A stretch of 60,000 bases of DNA from Bolinopsis microptera. Its lineage: Eukaryota > Ctenophora > Tentaculata > Lobata > Bolinopsidae. Below, piece after piece: positions 30,729 to 59,757 of this stretch; position 1 is the first letter of the stretch; each line of letters begins with the position of its first letter. Under the pieces are notes generated by a model. The model was not told where the DNA came from. It ran no database searches and worked only from the letters and a program-made list of their open reading frames with translations. Location of the stretch: assembly GCF_026151205.1 (NCBI RefSeq), contig NC_087077.1, forward strand, positions 14,980,983-15,040,982, in the 5' to 3' direction. The position numbers were made by a program, and so were the translations under genes.

Positions 30729-33700
30729 TTCCTCATTGCATCATTGTTTCTACAATTTACATAAACTATTACGTTTTGCACCCATGTTAAGTCTCTAGAA
30801 CCTTCCAAAATCGCCAATAAAACGCACACGTCTTTCTTGGCTTGAAATGTCCTGGGACTACGGATAACACTTCTTTGAGAACGAATTAATTTATCCGAAG
30901 GCTATAATCTTCTTTCCCAAAACTCCTATATCACTTTAATGACAGTGAATCTATATATAATGATCGCAACTGTATGCCTAGAATGATCAGAATGACATGA
31001 CCTAACGCGAACGCCCGATTCCTGAGTGCCAACACACATAAAACCACAGACCAGCATTATGTCATGGCTGTTAGAGAATGTTAAAGATATTTCACACAAT
31101 CTCACCGCTCTCACCAGAGTGTACACTTGCTTTCCTTGTATCACAGTGATCTGAGGAGCTTTATCTGCCAATCTCGCTAGTCGCTACTGACACTTTCCCA
31201 ATTACCCCCTTGCGACCGTCATTACATTTGTCTCCTCTGTAGTTTTGTTCCTGTTTTATTCCTCCGTAAGGTGCACTGTTCTCTACGGCGTGACAGTAAA
31301 TTTCCAGACCACTGAAGATATTGCACTATTAATAACCGTGTAATATTTTAATAGGATAGTTGAGCAATATTATATAATATGTATAATATATTCTACTTCA
31401 TGATATTATATTCTACTTTATAATTCGAAGGATTCTCTTTGTTTTCTGACCTGTGGCCACGGGCATTCTAATATATTATATTACATACATGTAATGCTCG
31501 AGGTAGCTGAATGCAAGACTTTTAAGTTGGTTAAGTTCTAATTTGGTCCAAAATAAGGCATAATCTTATACGGACTTCGGCGCCACACTTTAAGGAGTTT
31601 CGGAAGTTATTCGACATTAGATTAATTAAATGTGGGTATGTACTCATGTACTGTGCTTTTTAAGCAAAGTTGTTTCGTCTTATTAAGATTTGATAATTAC
31701 AATTTGGCAGTTGACATACAATGAAATAAGCTTACACTTGTATAATGTATAAACTGATTTATTAAATTAGCACTGTCAACCTTTCATTATTGTTTGTTCG
31801 TTAATATTTGTGGCAAGGATTTTATGGTATTGGTATAATTATCCTATATCATTCTTTTCCTATCTTTTCTTACGAATGCATCTTTCTTTTTAATGATTTC
31901 AAATTCTTTTGTGACGTTAACTCAACTATACGTAGCAGAACATCAAAATACCCATCTCTTAAGATCAGTAAATATGACTTTTATCTCTCTCGCACGAGAC
32001 GTCGTCTGTCCCTGTAAGTATTATCGCTTCTATTTTGGTGAACGTACGTCATCCTTAAAGTAACATCAAAACAACTACGTAGCAGGCGCGTCATTCATCG
32101 AACTGAGCTACAACATTACAAAAATGTGATGAAATCTCATTCAAGGGTAGGAATGATGCAAGTTTGCTATATGTATTTAGGCTGCTATTTAACAGAGTTA
32201 CTTAATTTAACGTGTGCTTGTTCTGTTTAGTTTGTTGTGAATCGTTTACAGGTACACCCCGTGTTAACTCTTGCTTTAGCCTGTAGCTGTGTTCGGTGTA
32301 GATTGAGATTATAAATAACAGATTATTACTTCAAGTCCATTAATTACTAATACGATCGATTTAATCAATTTGATATTTGTTTGATTGAATTGCTGAAGAC
32401 TAGAGCTTGGTTCATTTTGTTAAGTGAGTATAAACGCCGATATAGATACAGCTTTATTTATTCACTTCAAACAGATCAAATAAGATAACTGACCAATCAA
32501 CACTCAATAATCATTAATAATCAGTAATATAATTGGACAGATTTCCGATGTGAATTATGCCAAGCTGGCCACATTTCAGTTGTCTTGAGTCTAAAAGTGT
32601 CGAGCTAAGAATGCCATTAACGATCCTATTTATTTTCATGTGATTACGATGTGGTAGCTGTAGAACAGTCATTTACTCAAATCGCGTCACGTAATTCCGT
32701 CTAATTTTCCGCCAGATTGGACATCCCGCCATTTTATTTCTTTTGATCGCTACATTTTACCAAAATTAAAATGTGCTTTCCGTGAAAAGAGTTTATTGCA
32801 TTTATCCTCGAATTTGCACTTTGCGTTTGAAAATTTAATCTTGCGTTTGAAATGAGTTGTCTGGAAGCTGGAGCGATAACCTCCATACTGGGCAGACGAT
32901 TGAGTGCCACGTTCAAGCCTATATCCTTTATTGTACAGAGTGAGTCGTGTGTTTAATAATTGCATCCCAGACTATTCACTGTATTAGTTTTACCACATTG
33001 CTGTTCTAAAGATTAGCCTTTCAAAATTCGTTCTTAAAACACGTTGTTCACTGTTCAACTTGAGCTCCCACGTTGTTGTCAGCGTGTCACTCCTTTTACA
33101 ATGTTGTGTCTGACACTATAAACCTTGCCACCGTGTACTTTGTAGTAACTAGATAATAATACTGGCGGCGACTCATGGCGGTGGCGGTGGCGGCGGCGGC
33201 AGCGGTTCCCAGCGTAATATTACCAAACACCCTGTTGCATTATGCTGTTGAACTCTGTAGCCGTGTTACTTGTATGTGTTGGTTCCCTTGGGAGTAAACC
33301 CCGGAATTCAGATAAGAAGTGAAGTATTGTTTGTTACCCATACAGTATCCGGAAACAGTTCCACCGATAAAGAGACTCGGTGACGGAGCACACTTTGGAT
33401 GGTTGTACTTCCCGTCGGGTTTAAAGGAAGTATGACGCAGGGCATCAGACGGAAATACAGGAGAGAGCGGGGCCCTGTGTGGCTTTACCGGCTCATCCTG
33501 GTGTCTCGCACTGTTACTGTAACTGACTCAAGAGGAGAGTAACAGCACTACTACTACTAGTAGTAGTGCCAGTATGATAACTTTTATTCAAAGTTATAAA
33601 TATAAGTTGCACTAAACAGGTTAGGAAGCCTGGTAAGATTGTAGCGGTTTGTTGATGACATCCCACAACACAATTATATCCGGCACATTGTTTGTCGTTC

Positions 33701-34548
33701 TTTACTTATAGCTGTGCGAGTTTTTTCTAGTTACCGTCCTTGTAAGTGATGAATTAGAAAATTGGCTTCATTCCTTGTTGATTAGTCTAAATGGTTTGTT
33801 TAGAAAATCTAATTGAGCTCTAATTGGCTTGTTTCCTATCTGATCTGACTGAGCTCTGATTCTTATTAATTACCGCAACAATTATTCCAAAATATAAGAT
33901 CTAAATGTTTTACAAACCACAGAGCTGAAAATCAGAGCTGTGTTGCAGAAATTAAGTCCGACCGTGGTTCTGTATAATAGGCTAACTGAAGACTAATTAG
34001 TAATTACTCGCGATCTACATGCGTGGTGTACACGATCTTTTGAAAATTAGTCTTTTCTAATTAGTAACCACAACAGGAATTTCCATGACGTTTGACTTGG
34101 CAAGTTCGTTCGAATCTGGTTTTATATTTTAATAGAGATAGTTAGTCTGCCGTCAAGATCAAACTTAATACGTTAATTTTTATACCATTTGTTAGATTTT
34201 GATCATTAATCTCCTAGATTCTAGTAGTTGACCAGCAGTTACGTACAGAATTTTTTATTTGTTATTCGTCTGGAGACGACAGCCACGAGTTTGGTATCCT
34301 GATTTTGAGTCGTGTTTAACTTGCAGTTCATATCAGTTCAGTTATCAAACTTCTCCAAAACAGTGATCACATTTTCAGTTAATCTCACATTTTATTCTTC
34401 ATCAGGTCATGTACAGCACAAGTCATACTCATCCCTGGTACAACTAGAGGACTCACTACTCACCCTTTTCACTCCTTCTCACCGTCACTACTCACCTCTA
34501 CTCTACTCGGCTTCACTCATCACACCTGTGCAACTGATTTCACTCACT
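30729..34548. other. Upstream region and probable 5' UTR/promoter of PIP4K2
   Basis: No other gene recognised. A GC-rich stretch with GGCGGT/GGCGGC repeats lies at about 33169-33215, followed by mixed sequence up to the ATG. It is a candidate core promoter area, but I cannot see a definite start site. The frame of the first coding exon is open well upstream of the ATG without another in-frame ATG, consistent with 5' UTR. Confidence 0.4.
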
Positions 34549-51301
<16,753 letters not shown>

Positions 51302-52009
51302 GGGATGGATGGATTTGTTTAAGGATCCAACTTTGAGTTAATTTGAGGGCTATTCGAGAACTTTCTTCAGGGACTCATGACCTCACATTTAGTCAAATAT
51401 TATACGCCAGTTTTTAATGACCACCAGTGGATATGTTAGATCCTCCCGCCGAAAGCAAGTAGTTTCAGCTGGCAGTTTCTGTTCAACAGAGATGGCTGAT
51501 TCCGTTTGTGAGGGATGCGAGTGTTCTTTTTAGGACTTTTTGATTGGATGATGAACGTCATGTGACCTGAAGCAAACTTTTCAGAGCGGTGCTCTCTCTT
51601 CACAAATTTTGAATTGAACTATTATTAAATGTCTATATTTCCTTTTTTCGATGTTATGATCTTATTAAATTCCCCAATAGTATAGTCCGACGAAATATTG
51701 AACATTTTGCTCGAATCATTAAGGTACTACAACTACTACTAGTTTTTAATCACGTATCCGGAGATTTTAACGAAAATCCATCACAATTTTATTGAAAGAC
51801 CATTCGCATGCGTCCTTTGGCTGATTTTAAGATGAATTTAAACAGACCGTATTAACGATGATATAATATATAAACTTGCCATATTTTATTGGTCGGAGTC
51901 GACCGTTTTCACTCTTCTTTTTACGTTAATAAGTGTTGTGTTGTTATATGTGTGTTGCGAGGATCGTCTATAACTATTTGGTGAGTTAAGTTTTGGTCCG
52001 ATCAGTAAG
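51302..52009 (+). other. Probable PIP4K2 3' UTR
   Basis: Sequence after the stop. No canonical AATAAA is seen close by; ATTAAA variants occur near 51622 and 51663. The cleavage site is not determined. Confidence 0.4.
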
Positions 52010-52036
52010 GTCACGTGATATCTAATATCACGTGAC
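52010..52036. promoter_or_regulatory. Inverted pair of GTCACGTG motifs
   Basis: GTCACGTGATAT, spacer CTA, then ATATCACGTGAC: a perfect 12-bp inverted repeat. Each arm holds GTCACGTGA, an E-box matching the motif of bHLH-Zip factors (USF, MITF/TFE class). Function is inferred only. Confidence 0.6.
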
Positions 52037-53497
52037 GTTTGAGCCAGCTCACCGCGGATATAGCTCTTTAATACTGATATAACTTGTAATTACATTGTCT
52101 GATAAATCCATGTCAGTGGTGTAATTTGTTTTTGTAAGGGCGGATTATTCCATATAATTTGCACGGTTTTCATCATGTAGCTTTGACCTGTCGTTTCCTT
52201 TTCTGTACCTCAAAGTGATTTGATAATAATGCTTGTGGTTTATGAATGCTCGTATAGATATATAACAAAAAGGCCTGTAGGACTTAGTTCATGATCATTT
52301 TGTCCAGATAAAAAACTTAAATTTTCAGCTTGGTTTACTCAATTTTTCCTTGGAAACAAGCCCAACATTCAACCATGTCATATGCTTGTTGAATTACTAA
52401 ATGGCTTTAAAAATTTTATAAGTATGATACAGCATTTACATTTTTTATTTGTGTTGATTATTTATATAGTACAAGGTTGCTGATTTTTGTTGGAAAATGT
52501 CCGAGAATATGTTATAACTTTGAAAATTCAATTTTCAATTACTCAAAGCTTGTAATGATTGGACCCATTAACTTGTCATAGTTTTTACATTTTGTGTACA
52601 ATCTCAAAAGTGTATTTTACTTCAGATGATGACAAACATCAAGAACCTTACAAGGTTCATGTATTTTGTAATTAGTAGCATAACCGGGTGGGCGTTTTCC
52701 AAAAAATCGAAAGCGGCCCACGCTGTAGCACTAAATATATACTGAAAACGTACGGCGCCGAGCTCCTTTTGATATTAAATTCATAATGCCCGCACGTACG
52801 CTACATAACAGCGAAATCCTCGATGGCAATATTACATACTCTTCCGGCTTGACGTTCCCCTTGATCATTGATCCACGCCACTCCGAATTACGACATATTC
52901 ACCCCCTTTTGCAGAAACGCTAGACTGAATACAGTGCCGTATGCACTATGCCTACCTTCAAAAAGCATCCCCTCCCGTTGGAATTGCAACTACCGTAGAC
53001 AAAGTCGAATCCAAATCATTTACTACTTCCGCTCTACTCGCTATATAGTTGAAGCTGTTATATAATCAATACTGTGCGAATATTTTGGACGGTACACGGG
53101 TACACTAGAATCAATGAGTCTTAACCATTTTTAAAAGTTGGGAAATTTCGTATTCATGAATATGGAATACTAACTAATAAAAATTGCTTATTAGTAGTAT
53201 TTTGTCATTCTGATAAATGATAAATCTCCGGTTGTGATGAACGTGGTAGGTTTCAGTTTAATCCAGGGTGTGCATCTTTTGACAATTGACGGGGAACAAC
53301 ATTTTTGACAGTAATCGAGCAAGTATTAGCAAGATAGCGATACATCATAATTCATAATTTATACTGCATACGTGGAAGAAGATGAATTAAATGGACTTCA
53401 ATACACAACAGTAAGCTCCGAACAACATCACTTTCAAACTAGACATGCAGTTCAAAGAAAGCTTCCGGCAGGGTGTAAAAGACTCACTCTCAAGTTT
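52037..53497. other. No gene recognised
   Basis: AT-rich region downstream of PIP4K2, ending at the first hairpin-rich module. Confidence 0.5.
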
Positions 53498-53608
53498 CAC
53501 ATAGCCATGTGCCTACGCGTACTGCGTGACGCGCTTGTTTCACAAGTAGGATAGACAGCCTCCGGCGGTCGCGCGCTACTGCAAGCGAGAGGGCTCTGGT
53601 TAGAGCAA
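53498..53608 (+). repeat. Hairpin-rich GC repeat, module 2
   Basis: CACATAGCCATGTG, CTACGCGTACTGCGTGACGC, CTTGTTTCACAAG, CCTCCGGCGG and GCTCTGGTTAGAGC in a row. Near-identical to the inverse of 6067-6181. Confidence 0.85.
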
Positions 53609-54118
53609 CTCTCAAGTCTCTACCCACTATAATGTATGAGTATGATAACTCTTTTGGCGCTCCTACTAAATTGCTCGCCCAAATTTTAAGAAAATTCTTG
53701 TGAAAAGGTCTTTTAGGTATGAAATTGATCTGACTCGGTGTATTTCTGGACGCTGGTTCCGGTCGCGCTAAATCACTACTATACAGTCGATTCTCTTATT
53801 TTCATCACTTTTAGTTTCGCATTGGATAGAGCACATGTTATTTGCGCGCGTTACGTGTGATCATATTTAATCCTGATTTCCCAATTATGTTTCTACTACA
53901 CCCCGGCACGGCTTGTCAATGTGTGTGCACTGTGCATGCAGGGCACAACTAAATTGTGATCAAGTAACTCAATTATATTCGTTATAACTCCAGTTCCACG
54001 ATTGACGATACAATGTAAAATAAAGTAACTCTTTATATAAATTACATAGATAGTTAATAAAACGAATAGAAGATGTGATATAAAAAAGCGACCGTTCTTG
54101 TCCCGTCACAGCGCTTGC

Positions 54119-54254
54119 TTGACCATTGTTAATGATTTGACCCGGCGCGCTACTTCGTAGCACTTGCCACATTTCGAGAAGAAAGCGGCGCGCGCTACTT
54201 CGAAGAAATTTAGACGAGTAACAGTTTTTATTCTGCTGCAGCAGAATAAAAACT
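54119..54254 (+). repeat. Hairpin-rich module 1 followed by a 32-bp perfect palindrome
   Basis: Module 1 (CGCGCTACTTCGTAGCACTT, then CTACTTCGAAGAAATTTAG) ends at 54216. Six bases on, 54223-54254 is a perfect palindrome centred on CTGCTGCAGCAG with arms starting AGTTTTTATT. Confidence 0.85.
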
Positions 54255-55897
54255 TGTTGTTGTAGTATAGTACTAGTAGTAAAAATCTAATCCGAACGGT
54301 TTACAAATTTAACTATGTTCATAGAAAATGTTTGTATTTGTCTAAACGTTACAAAATAAAATTAAAACTATTTTTTCAAATGGACTTACTGCCTTTTCTC
54401 AGTATAATGTAAGTTTGGAATTCAATCAAGTATCAGACAAAATTTAAAAAATCATGTCTCCATGAACATCATGAACTTCGATCAATTTGTCTAATAATGC
54501 AAATGATAAAATTCCACCGTGATATGTCATGTAAGGTGTAAGGATGGTGATTAATTACTTTACACTCAATACAACATTCACGTGACTCTTCTGTTTTCAA
54601 ACACGTTCTTTTGACTATTCGAAGTCCTAGCCATTTAATCTGGTTCTAATCTGGTAGAGGCTCTTACGGGCATTGTCTGGTTGAAACGTTAGGGACCCCA
54701 GATACACCTTACTAGACGTATTTTTGACCGTAGAATCTATTGAAAGTGATTTCAAGATGATTGGACTGATTGTTCTGGGGTGAAATCGCAAAAAACCGAT
54801 TTTTGGGCCAAAAATAGGCCAAAAAACCATGTTTTTTGATATTTTGAGCAAGTTAATTTGGTTGGCAAGTTGGCAAGTTAATTTGGTTTGAGCAAGTTAA
54901 TTTGGTTGGCCAAAAAACCATGTTTTTTGATATTTTGAGCAAGTTAATTTGGTTGGCATGTCGGCAAAACTTGCATAAAGATAGTTAAAAGACAGCCGCA
55001 CAAGATTGTATAAAAATAAAACAAATCCCTCTATTTGTTCTGAGGTAAAAATCCAAAAAAGTGGTAAAAATGTTGACTTTTTTGCTTGAAGTTTGAATAA
55101 TTTTTTGCAGTTGTATTAAATCAACCCAAAAATAGTCACATCGTGTTTGCCTAAATTTTTCCTTTCCGAGAAGTACCCACTTCATATACTTTATCGAAGT
55201 TTAAATATTGTCGCTCCGCAAGCGTTTTTGCCAAATTTTCGACGTGCACTACGCGCAAAAGCATTTAGTTGTTATCAATTGGCACCGTACCCGCGCGTTC
55301 ATCATAAATTTCAAACAGCTATAACTCAGCGAGATTATGTCCGTTCTAGCTCATATTTTCACACCAAATAGAAAATAATGTGATCTTATTGCTGACAAAA
55401 TATGAATATAATTACTTTAGTTGCCTTAGAGTAATAGACTGTCAAAGTTTAAAACGCGCATTGGTATAGCACGTGACTAATAAGGCCAAATTTATGCTTC
55501 TTAACATATTATCGATCCTTAGACATCATACTATTGTGTCCAATTAGCGGTTAGGTCTCTAAACTCGTAGCAGAAAACACGTCTTTTTGCCCGTAAGAGC
55601 CTCTACTATAACAAAAGCATATGCTGAAAACTTATGAAATTAAACCAACTTCTTTATCATTTATACTACTGTAGTACTGTCTACTAATATACGGTCAAAT
55701 CACGCGATCGAGACAGTTTTTCGCCATGATATCTCACCCGGCCCTGTACTGTAAGGACGCATAATTCTTCACGCAACCATCTTCCGTTACGTAGGTCGGC
55801 AAGATTGGAAATGCACCACTGGGCCTTGCCGAGCTGGGAAGGATTGACATCGTGAATCAAACTACATTATTGCGATGAAAACTGCGAGAAAAAGCTT
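54255..55897. other. AT-rich spacer with a local duplication
   Basis: No gene recognised. A block of about 50 bp (GGCCAAAAAACCATGTTTTT, then ATTTTGAGCAAGTTAATTTG) is at 54818-54867 and again at 54908-54957, with extra GTTGGCAAGTT slippage between. A shared block ATTGACATCGTGAATCAAA at about 55843-55861 recurs near 56859. Confidence 0.6.
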
Positions 55898-56057
55898 CAC
55901 CTAACCATGTGCTTTCGGGACAGCGGGCGCGCGCAAGGGCTCTGGATAGAGCAAATAAAAAGTTGACGGATGTTACACGTCTAAATTTCTTCGAAGTAGC
56001 GCGATGGCAAGTGCTACGAAGTAGCGCGCGCCGGGCCAGATCATTAACAATGGTCAA
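55898..56057. repeat. Compact hairpin-rich element: module 2 joined to inverted module 1
   Basis: Starts CACCTAACCATGTG, continues GGGCTCTGGATAGAGC, then about 25 bp later enters inverted module 1 (CTTCGAAGTAGCG, GTGCTACGAAGTAG) and ends AACAATGGTCAA. It shows both modules belong to one repeat family. Confidence 0.85.
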
Positions 56058-56424
56058 ATAAAAAACCATGCCGTAACTTAACGGGTGATACTCGTAAAAT
56101 ATCTGTTCCATATATTGAGGACCGTCGACGAGTCCAACTCGGCGCGCGTCCTGGTAGGTTGTAAACCTACAATGCCGTAACACGCGCACGGCTGTTACGG
56201 CGCGGCTATTTATCGCAGTTTTCATCGCAATGTAGTTTCAATCGTAATCATGTAATATGTATGTACAATATTTAAAGTCACTATTGTGACGGTACATTAG
56301 AACTAGACAGAAACAAAGTGTGAAGGGCCTGAACGGAACCCCTCGGTTTCAGTTCCTTGTTTAACACTGCCGTACAGCAAGGACATTCGCCGGGTTCTCC
56401 GGCCAAGGATGAGCACATAGCTTT

Positions 56425-56489
56425 CACATAGCCATGTGTATGTACGCGTACTGCGTGACGCGCAAGCGAGAGGGCTCTGGTTAGAGCAA
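56425..56489 (+). repeat. Hairpin-rich GC repeat, module 2 (short form)
   Basis: CACATAGCCATGTG, TACGCGTACTGCGTGACGCG, then GAGGGCTCTGGTTAGAGCAA. The middle segment seen at 53.5 kb is deleted. Confidence 0.85.
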
Positions 56490-56825
56490 CACATAGCTCA
56501 CTCCACACAATGCTCTGTCAAATGTTGCTTATATACCAAGGATCTACAGGAAATATTTCCTTGTAAGTTTTTTTAGAGGGCGATCTGTGAACAGACAACT
56601 ACCTCATTCCCAACTATAGGAACTAAAATTCCTATACTATCCCAAAAAGCTACACCAAGCATGGTTTGAGATGAGAACAGCCGCGATAAATCAGCAGGCT
56701 AGTACTCTTGATTGTTGATTATATTTTTAAAGTCACTATTGTGACGTTGTAGCGCGATGCACTACTGGGTCGCGCGCGCATCAAATAATGCTTCTCGCAT
56801 CAAATAATGCTTCGGTAGATCGGCG

Positions 56826-56879
56826 AGATGCACCACTGTGCCTCACCGAGCTGCGAAGGATTGACATCGTGAATCAAAT
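56826..56879 (+). repeat. Repeated block shared with 55810-55861
   Basis: GAGATGCACCACTGTGCCTC, then GAGCTGCGAAGGATTGACATC. It is about 85% like the block at 55810, which precedes another hairpin module. Confidence 0.75.
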
Positions 56880-57030
56880 TGTGACGGTACATTAAAACTA
56901 GACAAAAACAATATACGGCCACGGTTTTATGTCGGGGGCCCTTTTAGAAAAAAAAAATCTGGAAGATCGTCGATCGAATGAAAGAGATTTAGTTCACCTA
57001 ACCATTCGATTGACGATGTCAACCCATCGA

Positions 57031-57061
57031 GATCGTTGCTTTGCGAAGCAAAGCAACGATC
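57031..57061. repeat. Perfect 14-bp-stem hairpin
   Basis: GATCGTTGCTTTGC, loop GAA, then GCAAAGCAACGATC. Lies just upstream of another module 2 copy. Confidence 0.95.
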
Positions 57062-57117
57062 GACGATGCGAAGCAAGAATGCTAGTTTGCGCGGCGCGTC
57101 GAAGCGGCGAAGTCCTC

Positions 57118-57186
57118 CAACTAACCATGCGCTTTCGCGCCACTGCGGGCGCGCTTGTTTGCAAGGGCTCTCGTGGATAGGGCAAA
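57118..57186 (+). repeat. Hairpin-rich GC repeat, module 2 (diverged)
   Basis: CAACTAACCATGCGC, GGGCGCGCTTGTTTGCAAGG and GGCTCTCGTGGATAGGGCAA. Most like the 55898 copy. Confidence 0.7.
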
Positions 57187-59757
57187 AGATTTAACACACT
57201 TGTGACTTGAATATGTAAAGATCTCTTTGTTATTAACCACGGTACCAATTTAATCAGGTGTTAGTTGCAAGTACCGGGTAATAATCACCTCTCCCATGTC
57301 CATGGTATGTAGTACTTTATTTCCTCCAAGAAATTATTTATTTAGAGCTCCTTTTGACTTGGCTAGAACTATACATGGGAGGCCCCGGTTATATCAAGAG
57401 AGTCCGTTTCGGAAGGTTCTGAACCCACGATTGAGCGTCTTAAAACTTTTGTTTTATGGAAATTATAGTTTTGCTAGAATTCAGAGTTTCATGTTACTTC
57501 TTATTTAATTTAGTGCGGTTAATGATTATAATTCAGACTTTCAATTTTGGTGGGTTGACACAAATTGAAACGACAATATAGAACAAAATATAGAACAACT
57601 AATGGTAGTATAATTAATGAGCGAAAACCTTCTTAAATTGAAAGATGTTTATATAACAATGGAAGTAACCTTTTGATACTATACTAATTAATTGACACGG
57701 TAGAAATTCTTCTCATAACCTATTTAAAGGAACTCTAAGTCTATGTTGGTGCAATCACCTTTTGATAAGTCTCTCTCTGAGAAATAGTGTAGGAGGGCTG
57801 GAATATCACGCGTCTTTGACTGAGTCTCACCGTCAACAGTTTGACTGTCACGAATGGTCTGAAAGCAATATCTTTTAACTATGGCAATAGAAACAATTTA
57901 TTACGTAACCAACGGGAAACTACTTTAATCCTGCACTCGTAAACATTAATATAAAAGAAATATCAATTCTTACAGCTCTATCAACCAATACTTAATGAAC
58001 TTAATTATTAAGACAACTACTATTTTATGCTGACGTTATAACTGAACTAATTACCTCGGTTGACGAAGGAGAATCAATTATTCTAGCAGGTATCGGCAAA
58101 GGCAGCACGGTTTGAGCAGGAATGTTCGTGTCTCTCTACCTGGGAACGGAAACGTAATTTTGTACAAAGTATATAATTTTGAGAGCACAGAACTACGATT
58201 ACCAAAGATATTCTTAAACCTATTTATGTAAAAACTAATGGAAAAGGAATTTACCTCGAGAACAACTTCAATCCGTATAATGGTCCTTCAAGTGAGAAGG
58301 AGATCGGGAATCTTATCGTCGTTAGCTTACTTTTACCCGGAAACCTTGGATAAAAAGTAATCAAAGAATCATGCAAATTACTCTTACGAGGATTTAAGAT
58401 GGCAGAACGTTAGACAATTATGAAGGATAATTTATTTATGATAAATGGAATATTAATTATTTGGAGGAGGTATTATATGTATCTTCTGCTAATCAAGTTG
58501 CACTTACTTACTAGTCACTGTTCTTTAATGTACGGGGGAATCTATTCGATGTGACGGATCGGATCCACTGCAACCTGGTAAGAATTTACTTTTAGTGTAC
58601 TGCATAGAATTTATATGCCTAGAGGGTACGTGAATAAACACTAGAAACATTGTAAATATAACTTTCACGTCAGACTCTTTTAATAAGAAACAAAATACTA
58701 ATTTAAACGGCGAACAGTAATTTAAAGCAAGGAACTTACTGGAATACTTATGACTGGAAAGGTTAAAGCACCCGGGCGGAACCGGCTTACTGGACTCTGT
58801 TTACAAGCACGTTGCACTGACACAACCTAACAGACTGCCCTGACGTGAGAAAGACATCGGTCCTTCGATCGTTCTCCGCTATATCTCCCTGAATTTCCCA
58901 GAGTCTATTCTGCCGTTCCAGCCTTTTCTCAGGGAACGCAGTATTGTTCATCACGATCGAAATTGCTCCTCCTTGTTTAAACTCCCTGCTTATCATTCCT
59001 CGTCACGCTTCGTCTTGCGATAGGCTGGTCTTGTGCTCCTAATTAACCCCTCCATAAGTCCGTGGTAACTCATCAAGCGTGTCAAATGATTTGATAGTTT
59101 TCTCACAGAAAGTGTCCTTTTGTTAATTAAACGTCACAGTATATTCCATTTCTGGTATACTTCTATCGTTAACAAATTTACTATCTATCTTCTATGGAAA
59201 TGGTTATTAACTATAAGCCTAAGTCATTTAACTCTTTTAAAGGAAGATTGAAATTAATATTTCGAGGTTCCTTACACCTCCCTGCTGAAATAGAGACGGC
59301 CTCGTCGATTAAACTTAAATGACTAGAAAATATATTCATTTAAAATTTTAACGCGTTTTTAAACATCCATACACCATTAAAAATCGCGTAATAAAATTTA
59401 TAAATTTTTTTTTTTCAAAAAAAATTAATCAAATACTTAATAAATTTCTTCGGTTAACCTACTTAAAAGTTATTTAAAACAATTTATTTATAATAATTGT
59501 TATAATAATTGTAAAGTAGTAAAATAATAAGATTATGCCTGGCCGGCTGGAAAGATATGGGAGAACAATCTCCCATAGGCATATTGCAATGGGATATTGC
59601 AATGGGTCAGGGTAGATACAGGATTAGGGAGAACACTCCCCTTTTGTAAATACAATCCATGTTTCTTATTGACATGATACGGGATCCATTACCGAGGTTG
59701 TTCTATCATCATCATCAGACATGCTGTACTCGGCCTCCTGATCGTAGGAGGCCGTAT
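57187..59757. other. No gene recognised; possible LTR
   Basis: Mostly AT-rich non-coding DNA. On the minus strand a purine-rich GCAGGGAGG (59285-59277) is directly followed by TGTAAGGAACC, the layout of a polypurine tract and 3' LTR start. The LTR end and a TSD could not be found, so this is weak. 59731-59754 is a hairpin (CGGCCTCCT, loop GATCGT, AGGAGGCCG). Confidence 0.3.

Noticed and set aside
30926-31171. Minus-strand 81-codon frame with a donor-like GTGAGA after 19 codons
   Set aside because: It starts at TTG, not ATG, and no following exon was found.
34312-34548. Extension of the PIP4K2 frame upstream of the chosen ATG
   Set aside because: The extension begins at GTG and has no in-frame ATG, and it lies beyond the family's usual N-terminus; it is treated as 5' UTR.
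55857-57248. Several 60-120-codon Arg-rich frames
   Set aside because: They run across the GC hairpin repeats and change with each copy; no conserved protein is seen.
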